Position numbers and translations under genes: made by a program | NCBI RefSeq assembly: GCF_003367175.1 | Contig: NZ_QRGA01000009.1 | Span: 1-64,000 of the forward strand | Source: Trinickia dinghuensis | Lineage (GTDB): Bacteria > Pseudomonadota > Gammaproteobacteria > Burkholderiales > Burkholderiaceae | Direction of reading: 5' to 3' | DNA length: 64,000 nt | The notes under the pieces: model-generated | Told to the model about the DNA's origin: nothing | Databases searched by the model: none | The model's input: only the letters and a program-made list of their open reading frames with translations | Part shown: positions 29,555 to 39,774 of the stretch, one piece after another | Position numbering within the stretch: position 1 is the first letter of the stretch | Layout: every line of letters begins with the position of its first letter

Positions 29555-30814
29555 TTATCCGTGCGCCCCGGCTCGCACACGGTGCGGCCAAACCCGCACC
29601 GCCAGCGCGGCGAGCGACGTGGCCACCGCCATCGCGATCACGCCAGGCCATCCCCACTGCGCCAACATCAAGCTGCCGAGCGCCGCGCCCGCCGCCATGC
29701 CAATGAACATCCCGACGAACAGCACCGCGTTGAGACGGGCACGCGAGGCGGGATCGATGCCGTAGACGATGGTTTGATGCGCGATCAACGTCGTCTGAAA
29801 TCCAAGATCGAAACCGACCGTCGCCACCGCGAGCAGCACCAGTTGGGCGTGCGGCGTCATGAACGAACCCAAGGCCATCGCGGCGAACGACGCCATCGCG
29901 ACACCGATGCCCAGCCGCGTCACCATCTCGGGGCCGCGCCGGTCAGCCAGGCGTCCCGCGATCGGCGCAGCGAGCGCACCGGCTGCGCCGGCCAGCCCGA
30001 AGCCGCCTGCGACCGCACTGCCCAGATGAAACGGCGCCCCGTGCAGCAGAACCGCGAGTGTCGACCAGAACGCGCTGAAGCCCATCGCGAGCAGCCCTTG
30101 AGCGGTCGCGGCACGGCGCAGCGCTCGCTGGTGTTGCCAAAGATGGCCGAGAGAGCGGATCAATGCACGATATGAGAGGTGCGTCGTCGGTTTGAACGAC
30201 GGCAGGCCGCGCCACGCGGCCAGGGCGATCGCGGCCACGCTGACCGCCGCGGCAACGAACATGGCGCGCCAGCCTGCATGCGCCGCGACCAAGCCGCTCA
30301 CGACACGCGATAGCAGGATGCCGAACAACAGCCCGGTCATCACCGTCCCCACGATCTTGCCGCGCTGCGCGTCGGGCGCGAGCATCGCCGCGGCCGGCAC
30401 GACGTCTTGTGCCATCGTCGCCGCCACGCCGATCGCAAAGCTCGCCGCGAGCAGGAAGCCGACCGACGGCGCGGCGGCCGCGAGCAGCAGCGCCACGACG
30501 AGCGCCATCGCTTTGGCCAGAATCACGCGGCGCCGGTCGTAACGATCGCCGAGCGGCGCCAGCAGCAATATCCCAAGGGCGTAGCCCAGTTGCGTCAGCG
30601 TCGGCACCATCCCGATCACGCGCGCGGATGCGCCCATGTCCGACTCGAGGACACCCAGCATCGGCTGGCAGTAGTACAGCGGCGCGACGCCGAGGCCGGC
30701 TGCTGCCGCGAGCAGCATGACGAGGCGCGAGGGCGGCGAAGCAACGGCATGGTGCACGGAAACGGGGCGAGACGCGCTTGTCTGCGTCGTATCGAGCATT
30801 TCAGTGGTAGACAT
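29555..30814 (-). CDS. MFS transporter
   Basis: 'GYALGILLLAPLGDRYDRRRVI', many TM segments; likely start 30814. Confidence 0.92.
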   Translation of the reverse strand: MSTTEMLDTTQTSASRPVSVHHAVASPPSRLVMLLAAAAGLGVAPLYYCQPMLGVLESDMGASARVIGMVPTLTQLGYALGILLLAPLGDRYDRRRVILAKAMALVVALLLAAAAPSVGFLLAASFAIGVAATMAQDVVPAAAMLAPDAQRGKIVGTVMTGLLFGILLSRVVSGLVAAHAGWRAMFVAAAVSVAAIALAAWRGLPSFKPTTHLSYRALIRSLGHLWQHQRALRRAATAQGLLAMGFSAFWSTLAVLLHGAPFHLGSAVAGGFGLAGAAGALAAPIAGRLADRRGPEMVTRLGIGVAMASFAAMALGSFMTPHAQLVLLAVATVGFDLGFQTTLIAHQTIVYGIDPASRARLNAVLFVGMFIGMAAGAALGSLMLAQWGWPGVIAMAVATSLAALAVRVWPHRVRAGAHG

Positions 30815-30917
30815 GGTCAGGCACTCACAGACGGATCGAGGGAATGGATGCGAGTGTGACGGCCGAGACACGATGCCGGTAGTACCGCCGGATGAAGATT
30901 TGTTATACGCTGAACGT

Positions 30918-31910
30918 ATGACTGAGAGAAATCGCTCCCCCAATACGCCGAAAGGTAAAGCGGCCGCTTCCGATTTTTCGTTGGATGGGGCGAGCCAGCG
31001 CTTTCAGCTGATGGAAACGTTCGTACGTATAGTCGAGTCAGGCAATCTCTCTGCCGCCGCAGCTCAATTGCACACCACGCAGCCAACGATCAGTCGCCGC
31101 TTGCAAGCGCTGGAACGCTCGCTGGGTGTGCGCTTGCTGCAGCGCTCGACGCATACGATGCGGTTGACGGTGGACGGCGAGCGATGCTTCAAGCGCGCCA
31201 AGGAATTGCTGGCGAGCTGGGCGTCGTTCGAAGCCGATGTGCGCGGCGCCCAAGAGGAGCCCGAGGGGCTGCTGCGCGTGGCGGTGCCGCACGCGTTCGG
31301 TCAGCAAAGATTGGTCGAGCCGCTGGTGCAGTATCTGAACGATTATCCGCGCGTGTCGGTCGAGTGGCTGCTGCAGGACGACGTGCACGATTTCATCGCC
31401 AAGGGGATCGATTGCGCGATTCAGGTGGGCGAGCCCAACGATCCGGCCGTCGTCGCGATCCGGCTGTCGAAGGTGCCGCGGATCGTGGCCGGCTCGCCGT
31501 CGCTGCTGCAGGGGGGCCGTATTCCGCAAGATCCGGACGAACTCGTCGCATTGCCGTGGCTGGCGTTGCGAACGTATTACCGAACCGAGTTGACGCTGAC
31601 ACACGAGGAAACCGGCGAGACGCGCCGCATCTCGATCGCCCCTCGCATCAGCACCGATAACCTCTACGCGCTGCGTAGCGCCGCCGTGCTCGGCATGGGC
31701 GCCTGCGTCAGCTCGGCCTGGTTGATTGCCGACGAGCTCGCCGACAAGCGTTTAGTCCTGCTAGCACCGAAGTGGCAAGCGGCCTCGCTGCCCGTCTACC
31801 TCATCTATCCGCATGCCCAGTTCTACCCATCACGATTGATCCGGTTCATCGCGCTGATGCGCGAAGCCGTATCCGTCGCGACGAGCGGAGCCTGGGTGAG
31901 CGAGACCTGA
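30918..31910 (+). CDS. LysR family regulator, divergent from MFS gene
   Basis: 'FVRIVESGNLSAAAAQLHTTQPTISRRLQALERSLGVRLLQRSTHTMRLT'. Confidence 0.94.
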   Translation: MTERNRSPNTPKGKAAASDFSLDGASQRFQLMETFVRIVESGNLSAAAAQLHTTQPTISRRLQALERSLGVRLLQRSTHTMRLTVDGERCFKRAKELLASWASFEADVRGAQEEPEGLLRVAVPHAFGQQRLVEPLVQYLNDYPRVSVEWLLQDDVHDFIAKGIDCAIQVGEPNDPAVVAIRLSKVPRIVAGSPSLLQGGRIPQDPDELVALPWLALRTYYRTELTLTHEETGETRRISIAPRISTDNLYALRSAAVLGMGACVSSAWLIADELADKRLVLLAPKWQAASLPVYLIYPHAQFYPSRLIRFIALMREAVSVATSGAWVSET

Positions 31911-31918
31911 AACGGCGC

Positions 31919-32770
31919 TCAGGCGTATTCGTACACGCCGCGGCCCGTCTTGCGGCCGAGCCGCCCTGCCGCGACGAGTTCGCGCAGCAGCGGGCACGGA
32001 CGATACTTCGGATCGCCGAGGTCTTTCACGAAGACTTCCATCACCGATAGGCACACGTCGAGCCCGACCAGATCGGCCAGCGCGAGCGGGCCGATCGGAT
32101 GATTGGCACCGAGCTTCATGCCTTCGTCGATTTCCTCGGCCTTGGCCACGCCTTCCGCCAGGACGAAGAACGCCTCGTTGATCATCGGCACGAGAATCCG
32201 GTTGACGACGAAGCCCGGGCTGTTGCGCACGCCGATCGGCGACTTGTCGAGACGCGCGACGACATCGGTCACCGACGCCGCCGTGGCATCGCTCGTTTGC
32301 AATCCGCGGATGATCTCGACGAGCGGCAGCAGCGGCACGGGATTGAAGAAATGCATGCCGATGAAGCGCGAAGGCTCGGCGAGCGTCGCGGCCAGCGCCG
32401 TGATCGAAATCGACGACGTGTTCGACGCGATGAGCGTGCTCGCCGGCACGACCGCTTCGATCTGCTTGAGGATGCGCGTCTTCAGTTCGAGATTTTCGGT
32501 GGCGGCTTCGACCACGAGATCAACCGCCGCGAGACGCCCGTAATCGGTCGAAGTCTCGATCCGTGCCAGCGCGGCATCGCGCACGGCCGCATCGAGCTTG
32601 CCCTTGGCGACGAGCCGCTCGAGGCTCGAGCCGAGCGCGGCCAGGCCCTTGGCCAGCGCCGCTTCGGTCACGTCGATGAGGATCACCTTGAATCCCGATA
32701 CCGCAGCCGTTTGCGCGATCCCATTGCCCATCGTGCCGGCGCCGATCACGCCCAACGTTTCGATTGTCAT
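31919..32770 (-). CDS. 3-hydroxybutyryl-CoA dehydrogenase
   Basis: '[29 protein letters not shown]', '[19 protein letters not shown]'. Confidence 0.94.
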   Translation of the reverse strand: MTIETLGVIGAGTMGNGIAQTAAVSGFKVILIDVTEAALAKGLAALGSSLERLVAKGKLDAAVRDAALARIETSTDYGRLAAVDLVVEAATENLELKTRILKQIEAVVPASTLIASNTSSISITALAATLAEPSRFIGMHFFNPVPLLPLVEIIRGLQTSDATAASVTDVVARLDKSPIGVRNSPGFVVNRILVPMINEAFFVLAEGVAKAEEIDEGMKLGANHPIGPLALADLVGLDVCLSVMEVFVKDLGDPKYRPCPLLRELVAAGRLGRKTGRGVYEYA

Positions 32771-32793
32771 AGCTAGACCTAGACTGACTGAAC

Positions 32794-33981
32794 TTACTGA
32801 AGATTTTCGAAAATCGCGGCAATACCCTGTCCGCCGCCGATGCACATCGTCACCAGCGCATAGCGCCCGCCGATGCGCTGCAATTCGTCGATCGCCTTGA
32901 CCGTGATCACGGCACCCGTCGCGCCGATCGGGTGGCCGAGCGAAATGCCGGAGCCGTTCGGGTTCACCTTGGCCGGATCGAAGCCGAGCTCGCGCGTCAC
33001 CGCGCAGGCTTGCGCGGCGAACGCTTCGTTCGCTTCGACGACGTCGATGTCGGCGACGGTCAATTTCGCCCGCTCCAACACCAGCCGCGTCGCCGGCACT
33101 GGGCCGATGCCCATGTGCAGCGGGTCGACACCGGCATGCGCGTAGGCCACGAGCCGCGCCAGCGGTTTGACGCCACGCCGCTCGGCCGCTTCGCGCGACA
33201 TCAAGAGCACGGCCGCGGCCGCATCGTTGATGCCCGAAGCGTTTCCGGCCGTCACCGTCCCGTTCTCGCGCGCGAACACGGGCTTGAGCTGCGAAAAATC
33301 CTCGATCGTCGCGTTGTTGCGCACGTGCTCATCGGTATCGAACACGACGTCCTTGCCTTTGACGCGACGCGTGATCGGCACGATCTGCCGCTTGAAGCGG
33401 CCTTCGGCGATCGCGCGTTCGGCGCGGCGATGCGATTCCAGCGCGAGCGCGTCCTGGTCCTCACGGGAAATACCGAACTTGCGCGCGACGTTCTCCGCCG
33501 TCACGCCCATCGGCACCGCGTGAAATGGATCGTTGAGCGCGCCGAGCATCATGTCGATCAAGCCCGCGTTGCCCATGCGCGCGCCGAAACGCACGTCGGG
33601 GGCAATGTACGGCGCACGGCTCATGTTCTCCGCGCCGGCGCCGATCGCGATTTCCGCGTCGCCGAGCATGATGGTCTGCGCCGCGGACACGATCGCCTGC
33701 AAGCCCGAACCGCAGAGGCGATTCACGTTGAACGCCGGCGTGGTGTCGGGAATGCCCGCGTTGATCGCGGCAACGCGCGACAAGTAGAAATCCTTCGGCT
33801 CGGTTGCAATCACGTTCCCGAACACGACGTGATCGACGTGGGCGGCCTCGACGCCGGCGCGCGCCAGCGTCTCGCGCACGACGATCGTTCCGAGTTCGGT
33901 CGGCGCGAGGTCCTTCAAGCTGCCGCCGAATTTTCCGATGGCGGTGCGAACGCCGCCTACAACGACCACTTCCTTGCTCAT
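32794..33981 (-). CDS. Thiolase (acetyl-CoA C-acyltransferase family)
   Basis: '[22 protein letters not shown]', '[18 protein letters not shown]', '[12 protein letters not shown]'. Confidence 0.95.
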   Translation of the reverse strand: MSKEVVVVGGVRTAIGKFGGSLKDLAPTELGTIVVRETLARAGVEAAHVDHVVFGNVIATEPKDFYLSRVAAINAGIPDTTPAFNVNRLCGSGLQAIVSAAQTIMLGDAEIAIGAGAENMSRAPYIAPDVRFGARMGNAGLIDMMLGALNDPFHAVPMGVTAENVARKFGISREDQDALALESHRRAERAIAEGRFKRQIVPITRRVKGKDVVFDTDEHVRNNATIEDFSQLKPVFARENGTVTAGNASGINDAAAAVLLMSREAAERRGVKPLARLVAYAHAGVDPLHMGIGPVPATRLVLERAKLTVADIDVVEANEAFAAQACAVTRELGFDPAKVNPNGSGISLGHPIGATGAVITVKAIDELQRIGGRYALVTMCIGGGQGIAAIFENLQ

Positions 33982-34065
33982 TTCGTTCTCCTCAATGATC
34001 CGTCCGATCGGATCGACCGGTTCGATCCGTTCGATCGATTCGATCCGCCCATGAAACGCTGCTCG

Positions 34066-35724
34066 CTACATGTTCGAGTAGTTAGGACCGCCGCCGCCTT
34101 CGGGGGCGACCCATACGATGTTTTGCGTGGGGTCCTTGATGTCGCAAGTCTTGCAATGGACGCAGTTCTGCGCGTTGATTTGCAGCCGTTGGCCTGCGGT
34201 CTCGTCCGCCACGAACTCATAGACACCGGCCGGGCAGTATCGGCTCTCGGGGCCCGCATAGTCCTTCCAATTCACTTGCACGGGTACGCCCGCATCTTTC
34301 AGCGTCAAATGCGCGGGCTGATTCTCCTCGTGATTCGTGTTGGAGAGGAACACCGACGAAAGACGATCGAAACTGAGCTTGCCGTCGGGCTTCGGATACT
34401 CGATCGGCTTGCACTGCGATGCGGGCTTGAGCATCTCGTGATCCGAATGGCGATGGCGCAATGTCCATGGCACCTTGCCCCCGAACAGCTTCTGCTCGAC
34501 GCCGACCATGAACGTGCCCATGTAGAGGCCCTTGCTCATCCACGGTTTGAAATTGCGTCCCCTGTGCAGCTCCGCATGCAGCCACGAGCCGGCGAACGAC
34601 TGCGAATAGGCCGACAGTTCGTCGCCCTGGCGCCCAGCGCGCACAGCGTCGAATGCCGCATCGGCCGCGAGCATGCCAGTCTTGATTGCCGCATGGCTGC
34701 CCTTGATCCGTGAAGCGTTCAGAAACCCTGCCTCGTCGCCGACGAGCGCGCCGCCCGGAAACACGAGTTTCGGCAACGATTGCAGCCCGCCCGCGGTGAT
34801 CGCCCGCGCACCGTACGACACGCGCTTGCCCCCTTCCAAGAAGCTGCGAATCGCGGGATGCGTCTTGTAGCGCTGGAATTCCTCGAACGGCGAAAGATAA
34901 GGATTCGAATAGCCGAGACCGACGACGAAGCCGACGATGACCTGGTTATCGCCCATGTGATACAGGAACGAGCCACCGTACGTTTGCGTATCGAGCGGCC
35001 ACCCGGCCGTATGAACCACGAGACCGCGCTGGTGCTTGGCCGGATCGATGTCCCACACTTCCTTGATGCCGATGCCGTAGACCTGGGGATCGGCACCGTC
35101 GCGCAGCTTGAAGACGTCTTGCAGCTGCCGGCCGAGATGGCCGCGCGTGCCTTCGCAAAACAGCGTGTACTTCGCGTGCAGCTCCATGCCGCGCTGGAAG
35201 TTGTCGGTCGGGTGGCCGTCCTTGCCGATGCCCATATCGCCCGTGGCGACGCCCTTCACCGAGCCGTCGTCGTGGTACAGCACCTCGGCCGCAGCGAAGC
35301 CGGGGAAGATCTCGACGCCGAGCGCCTCGGCTTGCTGACCGAGCCAACGCGTGACGTTGGCAAGACTCACGACGTAGTTGCCGTGATTCTTGAAATTATC
35401 GGGCAGCATCCAATTCGGAACGGCCGTCGCCCCCGTCTTCGAGAGGAACAGGAAGCGGTCTTCGGTGACCTCGACGTCCAGCGGTGCGCCCTTTTCTTTC
35501 CAATCGGGAATCAGCTCGCCGATTGCGCGCGGATCCATCACGGCACCCGACAGGATATGCGCCCCGATCTCGGAGCCCTTTTCCAACACACAGACGCCGA
35601 GCTCGACGCCCTCTTGCGCCGCGCGCTGTTTCAGGCGAATCGCGGCCGACAGCCCGGCCGGGCCGCCGCCGACGATCACCACGTCGTATTCCATCGATTC
35701 GCGTTGCGAGGCCGTCGTCGTCAT
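34066..35724 (-). CDS. Electron transfer flavoprotein-ubiquinone oxidoreductase
   Basis: 'DVVIVGGGPAGLSAAIRLK', 'GSEIGAHILSGAVMDPRAI', C-terminal 4Fe-4S 'CPAGVYEFV..INAQNCVHCKTCDIKDPTQNIVWVAPEGGGGPNYSNM'. Confidence 0.97.
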   Translation of the reverse strand: MTTTASQRESMEYDVVIVGGGPAGLSAAIRLKQRAAQEGVELGVCVLEKGSEIGAHILSGAVMDPRAIGELIPDWKEKGAPLDVEVTEDRFLFLSKTGATAVPNWMLPDNFKNHGNYVVSLANVTRWLGQQAEALGVEIFPGFAAAEVLYHDDGSVKGVATGDMGIGKDGHPTDNFQRGMELHAKYTLFCEGTRGHLGRQLQDVFKLRDGADPQVYGIGIKEVWDIDPAKHQRGLVVHTAGWPLDTQTYGGSFLYHMGDNQVIVGFVVGLGYSNPYLSPFEEFQRYKTHPAIRSFLEGGKRVSYGARAITAGGLQSLPKLVFPGGALVGDEAGFLNASRIKGSHAAIKTGMLAADAAFDAVRAGRQGDELSAYSQSFAGSWLHAELHRGRNFKPWMSKGLYMGTFMVGVEQKLFGGKVPWTLRHRHSDHEMLKPASQCKPIEYPKPDGKLSFDRLSSVFLSNTNHEENQPAHLTLKDAGVPVQVNWKDYAGPESRYCPAGVYEFVADETAGQRLQINAQNCVHCKTCDIKDPTQNIVWVAPEGGGGPNYSNM

Positions 35725-35760
35725 GCTTATCTTCCCTTGAAACTCGGAGTCGGCTCAGAG

Positions 35761-37560
35761 TCAGAATTGTTCGATGTCTAAAGCGAGCCAGCCTTCGCCA
35801 CCCTTCGCGCTGACGATCGACGCCTGGAGTGCGGCGGCGTGCGGCAGCAAGTGTTCGGCGAAGAATCGAGCGGTCAGAATCTTCGCGCCGTGGAACGAAG
35901 GATCCTCGGCACGCTTGTCTTGCGCGACGAGTGCAGCGCGCGCCATCTGCCAGCCGCCGAGCACGAGGCCCGCGAGCTTCAGATACGGCACGCTGCCCGC
36001 GAATACGGCGTTCGGGTCGGTCTTGGCCTGCTTGACGACGAAGTCGACCACGGCAGCCAATGCATGCCGCCCTGCTTCGAGTTGCGTCGCAATCGAGCTG
36101 AACGAACTATCCGAACTATCGCCGTGCGATTTCAAGGCTTCGACCGTCTTGTCGATTTCGCCCAGAAGCCCTTGCGCCACGGCACCGCCGTCGCGCAGCG
36201 TCTTGCGCCCGACGAGGTCGTTCGCCTGAATCGCGGTCGTGCCTTCATAGATCGGCAGGATCCGAGCGTCGCGGTAGTACTGCGCCGCGCCCGTCTCTTC
36301 GATGAATCCCATCCCGCCATGTACTTGCACGCCCAGGCTCGTCACGTCGAGCGACAATTCCGTGCTCCAGCCCTTCACGATCGGCACGAGGTATTCGTAA
36401 ATCGCCTGATGTTCGGCACGCACGCGCTCGTCGGCGTGGCAATGCGCGATGTCGCTGTGAGCCGCCGCCACGTAGGCGAGCGCACGCGCCCCCTCGGTCA
36501 GCGCGCGCATCGTCGCGAGCATGCGGCGCACGTCCGGATGATGAACGATCGTCACGGCTTGCTTGGCCGAACCGTCGACGGGGCGGCTCTGCACGCGCTC
36601 CTTCGCGTAGGCCACCGCCTTCTGATAGGCACGATCGGCCACGGCCACGCCCTGCATGCCGACCGCGAAGCGCGCCGCGTTCATCATGATGAACATGTAT
36701 TCGAGGCCGCGATTCTCCTCGCCGATCAGGTAGCCGACCGCGCCGCCGTGGTCGCCGAATTGCAGAACGGCCGTCGGGCTCGCCTTGATGCCGAGCTTGT
36801 GCTCGATCGAGACGCAGTGGACGTCGTTGCGCGCGCCGAGCGTGCCGTCCTCGCCGATCATGAACTTCGGCACGATGAACAGCGAGATCCCCTTCACGCC
36901 CTCGGGCGCACTGGGCGTGCGTGCCAGCACGAGATGGACGATGTTCTCGGCCATGTCGTGCTCGCCCCACGTGATAAAGATCTTCGTGCCGAACACGCGG
37001 TAGGTGCCGTCGCCCTGCGGCTCGGCGCGCGTGCGCACGAGCGCGAGATCCGAGCCCGCCTGCGGCTCGGTCAGGTTCATCGTGCCCGTCCACTCACCCG
37101 AAATGAGCTTCGGCACGTAGCGCTGCTTCTGCTCTTCGCTGCCCGCGGTGAGCAGCGCTTCGATGGCGCCGTCCGTGAGCAGCGGGCACAACGCGAACGA
37201 GAGATTCGAGGCGTTCAGCATTTCGATGCAAGGCGTCGCAATCAGCTTCGGCAAGCCCTGCCCCTCGTATTCCGACGGATGCTGCACGCCCTGCCAGCCG
37301 CCCTCCGCGAATTGGCGGAACGCTTGCCTGAAACCGGGCGATGCCGTGACCACGCCGTCTTTCCACGTGCTCGGGTTGCGGTCGCCTTCGACGTTCAGCG
37401 GCGCCAGAACTTCGCCGCAGAGCTTGCTCGATTCCTCGAGCACCGCCTGCGCCGTGTCGAGGCCGGCTTCCTCGAAACCGGGGAGACCGGCCACCTCGTC
37501 GAGACCGGCCAGCTCTTTCAGCACGAACAGCATGTCCTTGATCGGGGCGGTGTAGCTCAT
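35761..37560 (-). CDS. Acyl-CoA dehydrogenase (about 600 aa, long-type with C-terminal extension)
   Basis: 'MNLTEPQAGSDLALVRTRAEPQGDGTYRVFGTKIFITWGEHD', 'QVHGGMGFIEETGAAQYYRDARILPIYEGTTAIQANDLVGRK'. Confidence 0.95.
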   Translation of the reverse strand: MSYTAPIKDMLFVLKELAGLDEVAGLPGFEEAGLDTAQAVLEESSKLCGEVLAPLNVEGDRNPSTWKDGVVTASPGFRQAFRQFAEGGWQGVQHPSEYEGQGLPKLIATPCIEMLNASNLSFALCPLLTDGAIEALLTAGSEEQKQRYVPKLISGEWTGTMNLTEPQAGSDLALVRTRAEPQGDGTYRVFGTKIFITWGEHDMAENIVHLVLARTPSAPEGVKGISLFIVPKFMIGEDGTLGARNDVHCVSIEHKLGIKASPTAVLQFGDHGGAVGYLIGEENRGLEYMFIMMNAARFAVGMQGVAVADRAYQKAVAYAKERVQSRPVDGSAKQAVTIVHHPDVRRMLATMRALTEGARALAYVAAAHSDIAHCHADERVRAEHQAIYEYLVPIVKGWSTELSLDVTSLGVQVHGGMGFIEETGAAQYYRDARILPIYEGTTAIQANDLVGRKTLRDGGAVAQGLLGEIDKTVEALKSHGDSSDSSFSSIATQLEAGRHALAAVVDFVVKQAKTDPNAVFAGSVPYLKLAGLVLGGWQMARAALVAQDKRAEDPSFHGAKILTARFFAEHLLPHAAALQASIVSAKGGEGWLALDIEQF

Positions 37561-37739
37561 AGCGAACTGTCCAAAGGAGTGTGGGAAACCAGCATGGCAC
37601 GATATGACATATACGGCCACGTCGGGATGATATGAACGAGATCGTAACGAGAAATGGCCGCCGCCGGCTGGCTAAACCGGACCACCTACTGACAAATCTG
37701 GCCAAAAAATCAAAAAGGGCCAGAATCATGGGCATCGCG

Positions 37740-38795
37740 CTATGCCCGGCGGCGGTAGGTTCCGGGCGTGCTGCCCGTCCAATGGCGGAAGGCTCGGTGG
37801 AAGGCGCTCGGATCGTCGAAGCCGATATCGCCGGCGATCTTCATGATCGTCTCCTCGGTTTCCGTGAGGCGCTGGATGGCAATGTCGCGCCGAAGTTCGT
37901 CCTTCAATGCTTGGAACGCGGTTTCCTCGCCGGCAAGACGCCGGCAGAGCGTGCGGACCGAGCAATGGAGGTGCTCGGCCGCTTGTTCGATCGTCGGCAA
38001 GTCGGGCAGTTGCGCGGCCAGATATTGACGCACGCGATGGCTGACCAACTGCTCGCTGAACGAACCGAAGATCCAATCGCCGGGCGCGCGCGCGAGAAAT
38101 TTGCCCAAATTGCGCTTGCTCTGACGAATCGGCATGTCGAGGTACGCCGCGCTGAATCGCATCAGCGTCCCGTCGCAGTCGAACAGCACCGGCCCCGAAA
38201 AGAAGTAGCGATGATCGAGCGCATGGGCCGGGCGCGGGCATGCCAGGTCCACTTGAAGCAGCGGGATGTTCTGGCCGATAAGCCAGGACGACACGCCGTG
38301 GACGAGTTTGAGCATCAACTCATGCCCCAACGGCCCGATGTGATGGAACACGGGATTGGCGCGCAACGTCAGTTGAGCGATGGGCCCATTGCGCCGCGAT
38401 TCCAAGCGGAAATCGTCGAGCACGATATGGAAGAACTGACAGAAGCGATGCAGCGCCGTTTCGAGGTTGCGTGCGTCGAGCAAGCTCAAGCAAAGAAACT
38501 TCAGCGTGCCGCTGCGCAGCGGGCGGCTGAAAAAACCCGGCATTTCATCGTCGAGTGCGATGGCGATCGCCTGATAGAACGTCGAGAATTGCTCCTCCGT
38601 TACACGCGCGCCGGGCTCGGCCAACAGTTCCGGCGCGATGCCGGCCTCTTCCAGATAGCGGCGAATCGTTTCCGGACGCGCCTCGGCACCCGCGAGAAAG
38701 GCTTTCACGAGGGAGATCGGCACGGTGGCGACCGGCGGCTCGGGCGACGCGTTTTGCGCGGCCGCGAGCGATTCGTCGAGGTTCGAGCGATGCAT
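37740..38795 (-). CDS. AraC family transcriptional regulator
   Basis: C-terminal 'IMKIAGDIGFDDPSAFHRAFRHWTGSTPGTYRR'; N-terminal Arabinose_bd-like region. Confidence 0.94.
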   Translation of the reverse strand: MHRSNLDESLAAAQNASPEPPVATVPISLVKAFLAGAEARPETIRRYLEEAGIAPELLAEPGARVTEEQFSTFYQAIAIALDDEMPGFFSRPLRSGTLKFLCLSLLDARNLETALHRFCQFFHIVLDDFRLESRRNGPIAQLTLRANPVFHHIGPLGHELMLKLVHGVSSWLIGQNIPLLQVDLACPRPAHALDHRYFFSGPVLFDCDGTLMRFSAAYLDMPIRQSKRNLGKFLARAPGDWIFGSFSEQLVSHRVRQYLAAQLPDLPTIEQAAEHLHCSVRTLCRRLAGEETAFQALKDELRRDIAIQRLTETEETIMKIAGDIGFDDPSAFHRAFRHWTGSTPGTYRRRA

Positions 38796-38846
38796 AGGTC
38801 GCGTCAGGATACCAGTGCCCGTTGCGCCCCGCGCTGCCCGCGTTCG

Positions 38847-39722
38847 CTAGCTCGGCGCTTGGCAAAGACTGCCGATGCGCCCTTGACGCACGAAGCCTAG
38901 CGTTTCGTAGAGCCGGATCGCGTGATAGCTTTCGTCGGCGACGATCACCAAGCGGTCGCGCGCACCGGCGGCGCGCTTGATGACCTCCGAGAGCAGCGTC
39001 CGGCACACGCGTTTGTTGCGCTGATCCTCGCGCGTGACTATCGACTGAAAACGGCCGATGCTTCCGAAAAAGAACAAGCCCAAGCTTCCAACGAGTTCGC
39101 CGTCGAGGAACGCGCCCCACCAATTGCCCCGCTGCCGCTCGATCAGCGAGCGGTAGGCCGAGCGCTGAAACTCGACGCACCGTTGTGATACCTCGCTCTC
39201 GGGGTCGGGCATGTTGGCGAGCGAGATGCGCGCCCAATCGTCCCAGTCGCGATCGAATTCGAAAAGCCGGACGTCGATGGACTCGTTGATTTGCGCGCAA
39301 TGGATGGCGTTGCTTTCGGCGACGAGCACGCTGAACATCGTGGCCTCATAGCCTCGAGCGGCGTACGAATCGAGGGCGCCGGCCGCGCCCTCGGTCCCCG
39401 CCTCGCCCTCGTTCTCGGGCCAAGCGAAGCTGCGATGCGCGATCGACGGCGGCAGGCCGACGAGGCGCGCGAAGTCGTCCTCCAGACGTTGACGGTCGTC
39501 CTGAGCGGGACGGCCGTCGAGGACCAACATATTTCCCGAGAAATAATCCGGTGCCTGCGCCGTGCGCATAACGACATAACGATCGTCATGCGAGACCGAG
39601 CCGATCTCGGCATGCAGCAATAGATCCGTTGCCAGTCCTAGGTTTTCTTGTAGTTGCCGACGCATACGAAATGACTTCGTTGGAGCGGCGACGTGGCATC
39701 GCCACGCGCGCAGCCTGAGCAA
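38847..39722 (-). CDS. GNAT family N-acetyltransferase
   Basis: 'QSIVTREDQRNKRVCRTLLSEVIKRA', 'DESYHAIRLYETLGFVRQGR'. Confidence 0.85.
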   Translation of the reverse strand: MLRLRAWRCHVAAPTKSFRMRRQLQENLGLATDLLLHAEIGSVSHDDRYVVMRTAQAPDYFSGNMLVLDGRPAQDDRQRLEDDFARLVGLPPSIAHRSFAWPENEGEAGTEGAAGALDSYAARGYEATMFSVLVAESNAIHCAQINESIDVRLFEFDRDWDDWARISLANMPDPESEVSQRCVEFQRSAYRSLIERQRGNWWGAFLDGELVGSLGLFFFGSIGRFQSIVTREDQRNKRVCRTLLSEVIKRAAGARDRLVIVADESYHAIRLYETLGFVRQGRIGSLCQAPS

Positions 39723-39774
39723 AAGGGAGGCAATGATAGCGGCTCACCGTCGTTCGTGCTCGCGTTCGCGCTCG

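Noticed and set aside
30905-30919. ATACG-CTGAA-CGTAT inverted repeat at the LysR start (30918)
   Set aside because: Short arms and overlap with the start codon; expected of chance or generic LysR sites, so not listed as a finding.
35839-37635. 598-aa antisense ORF over acyl-CoA dehydrogenase
   Set aside because: Mirror of conserved gene; no motifs.
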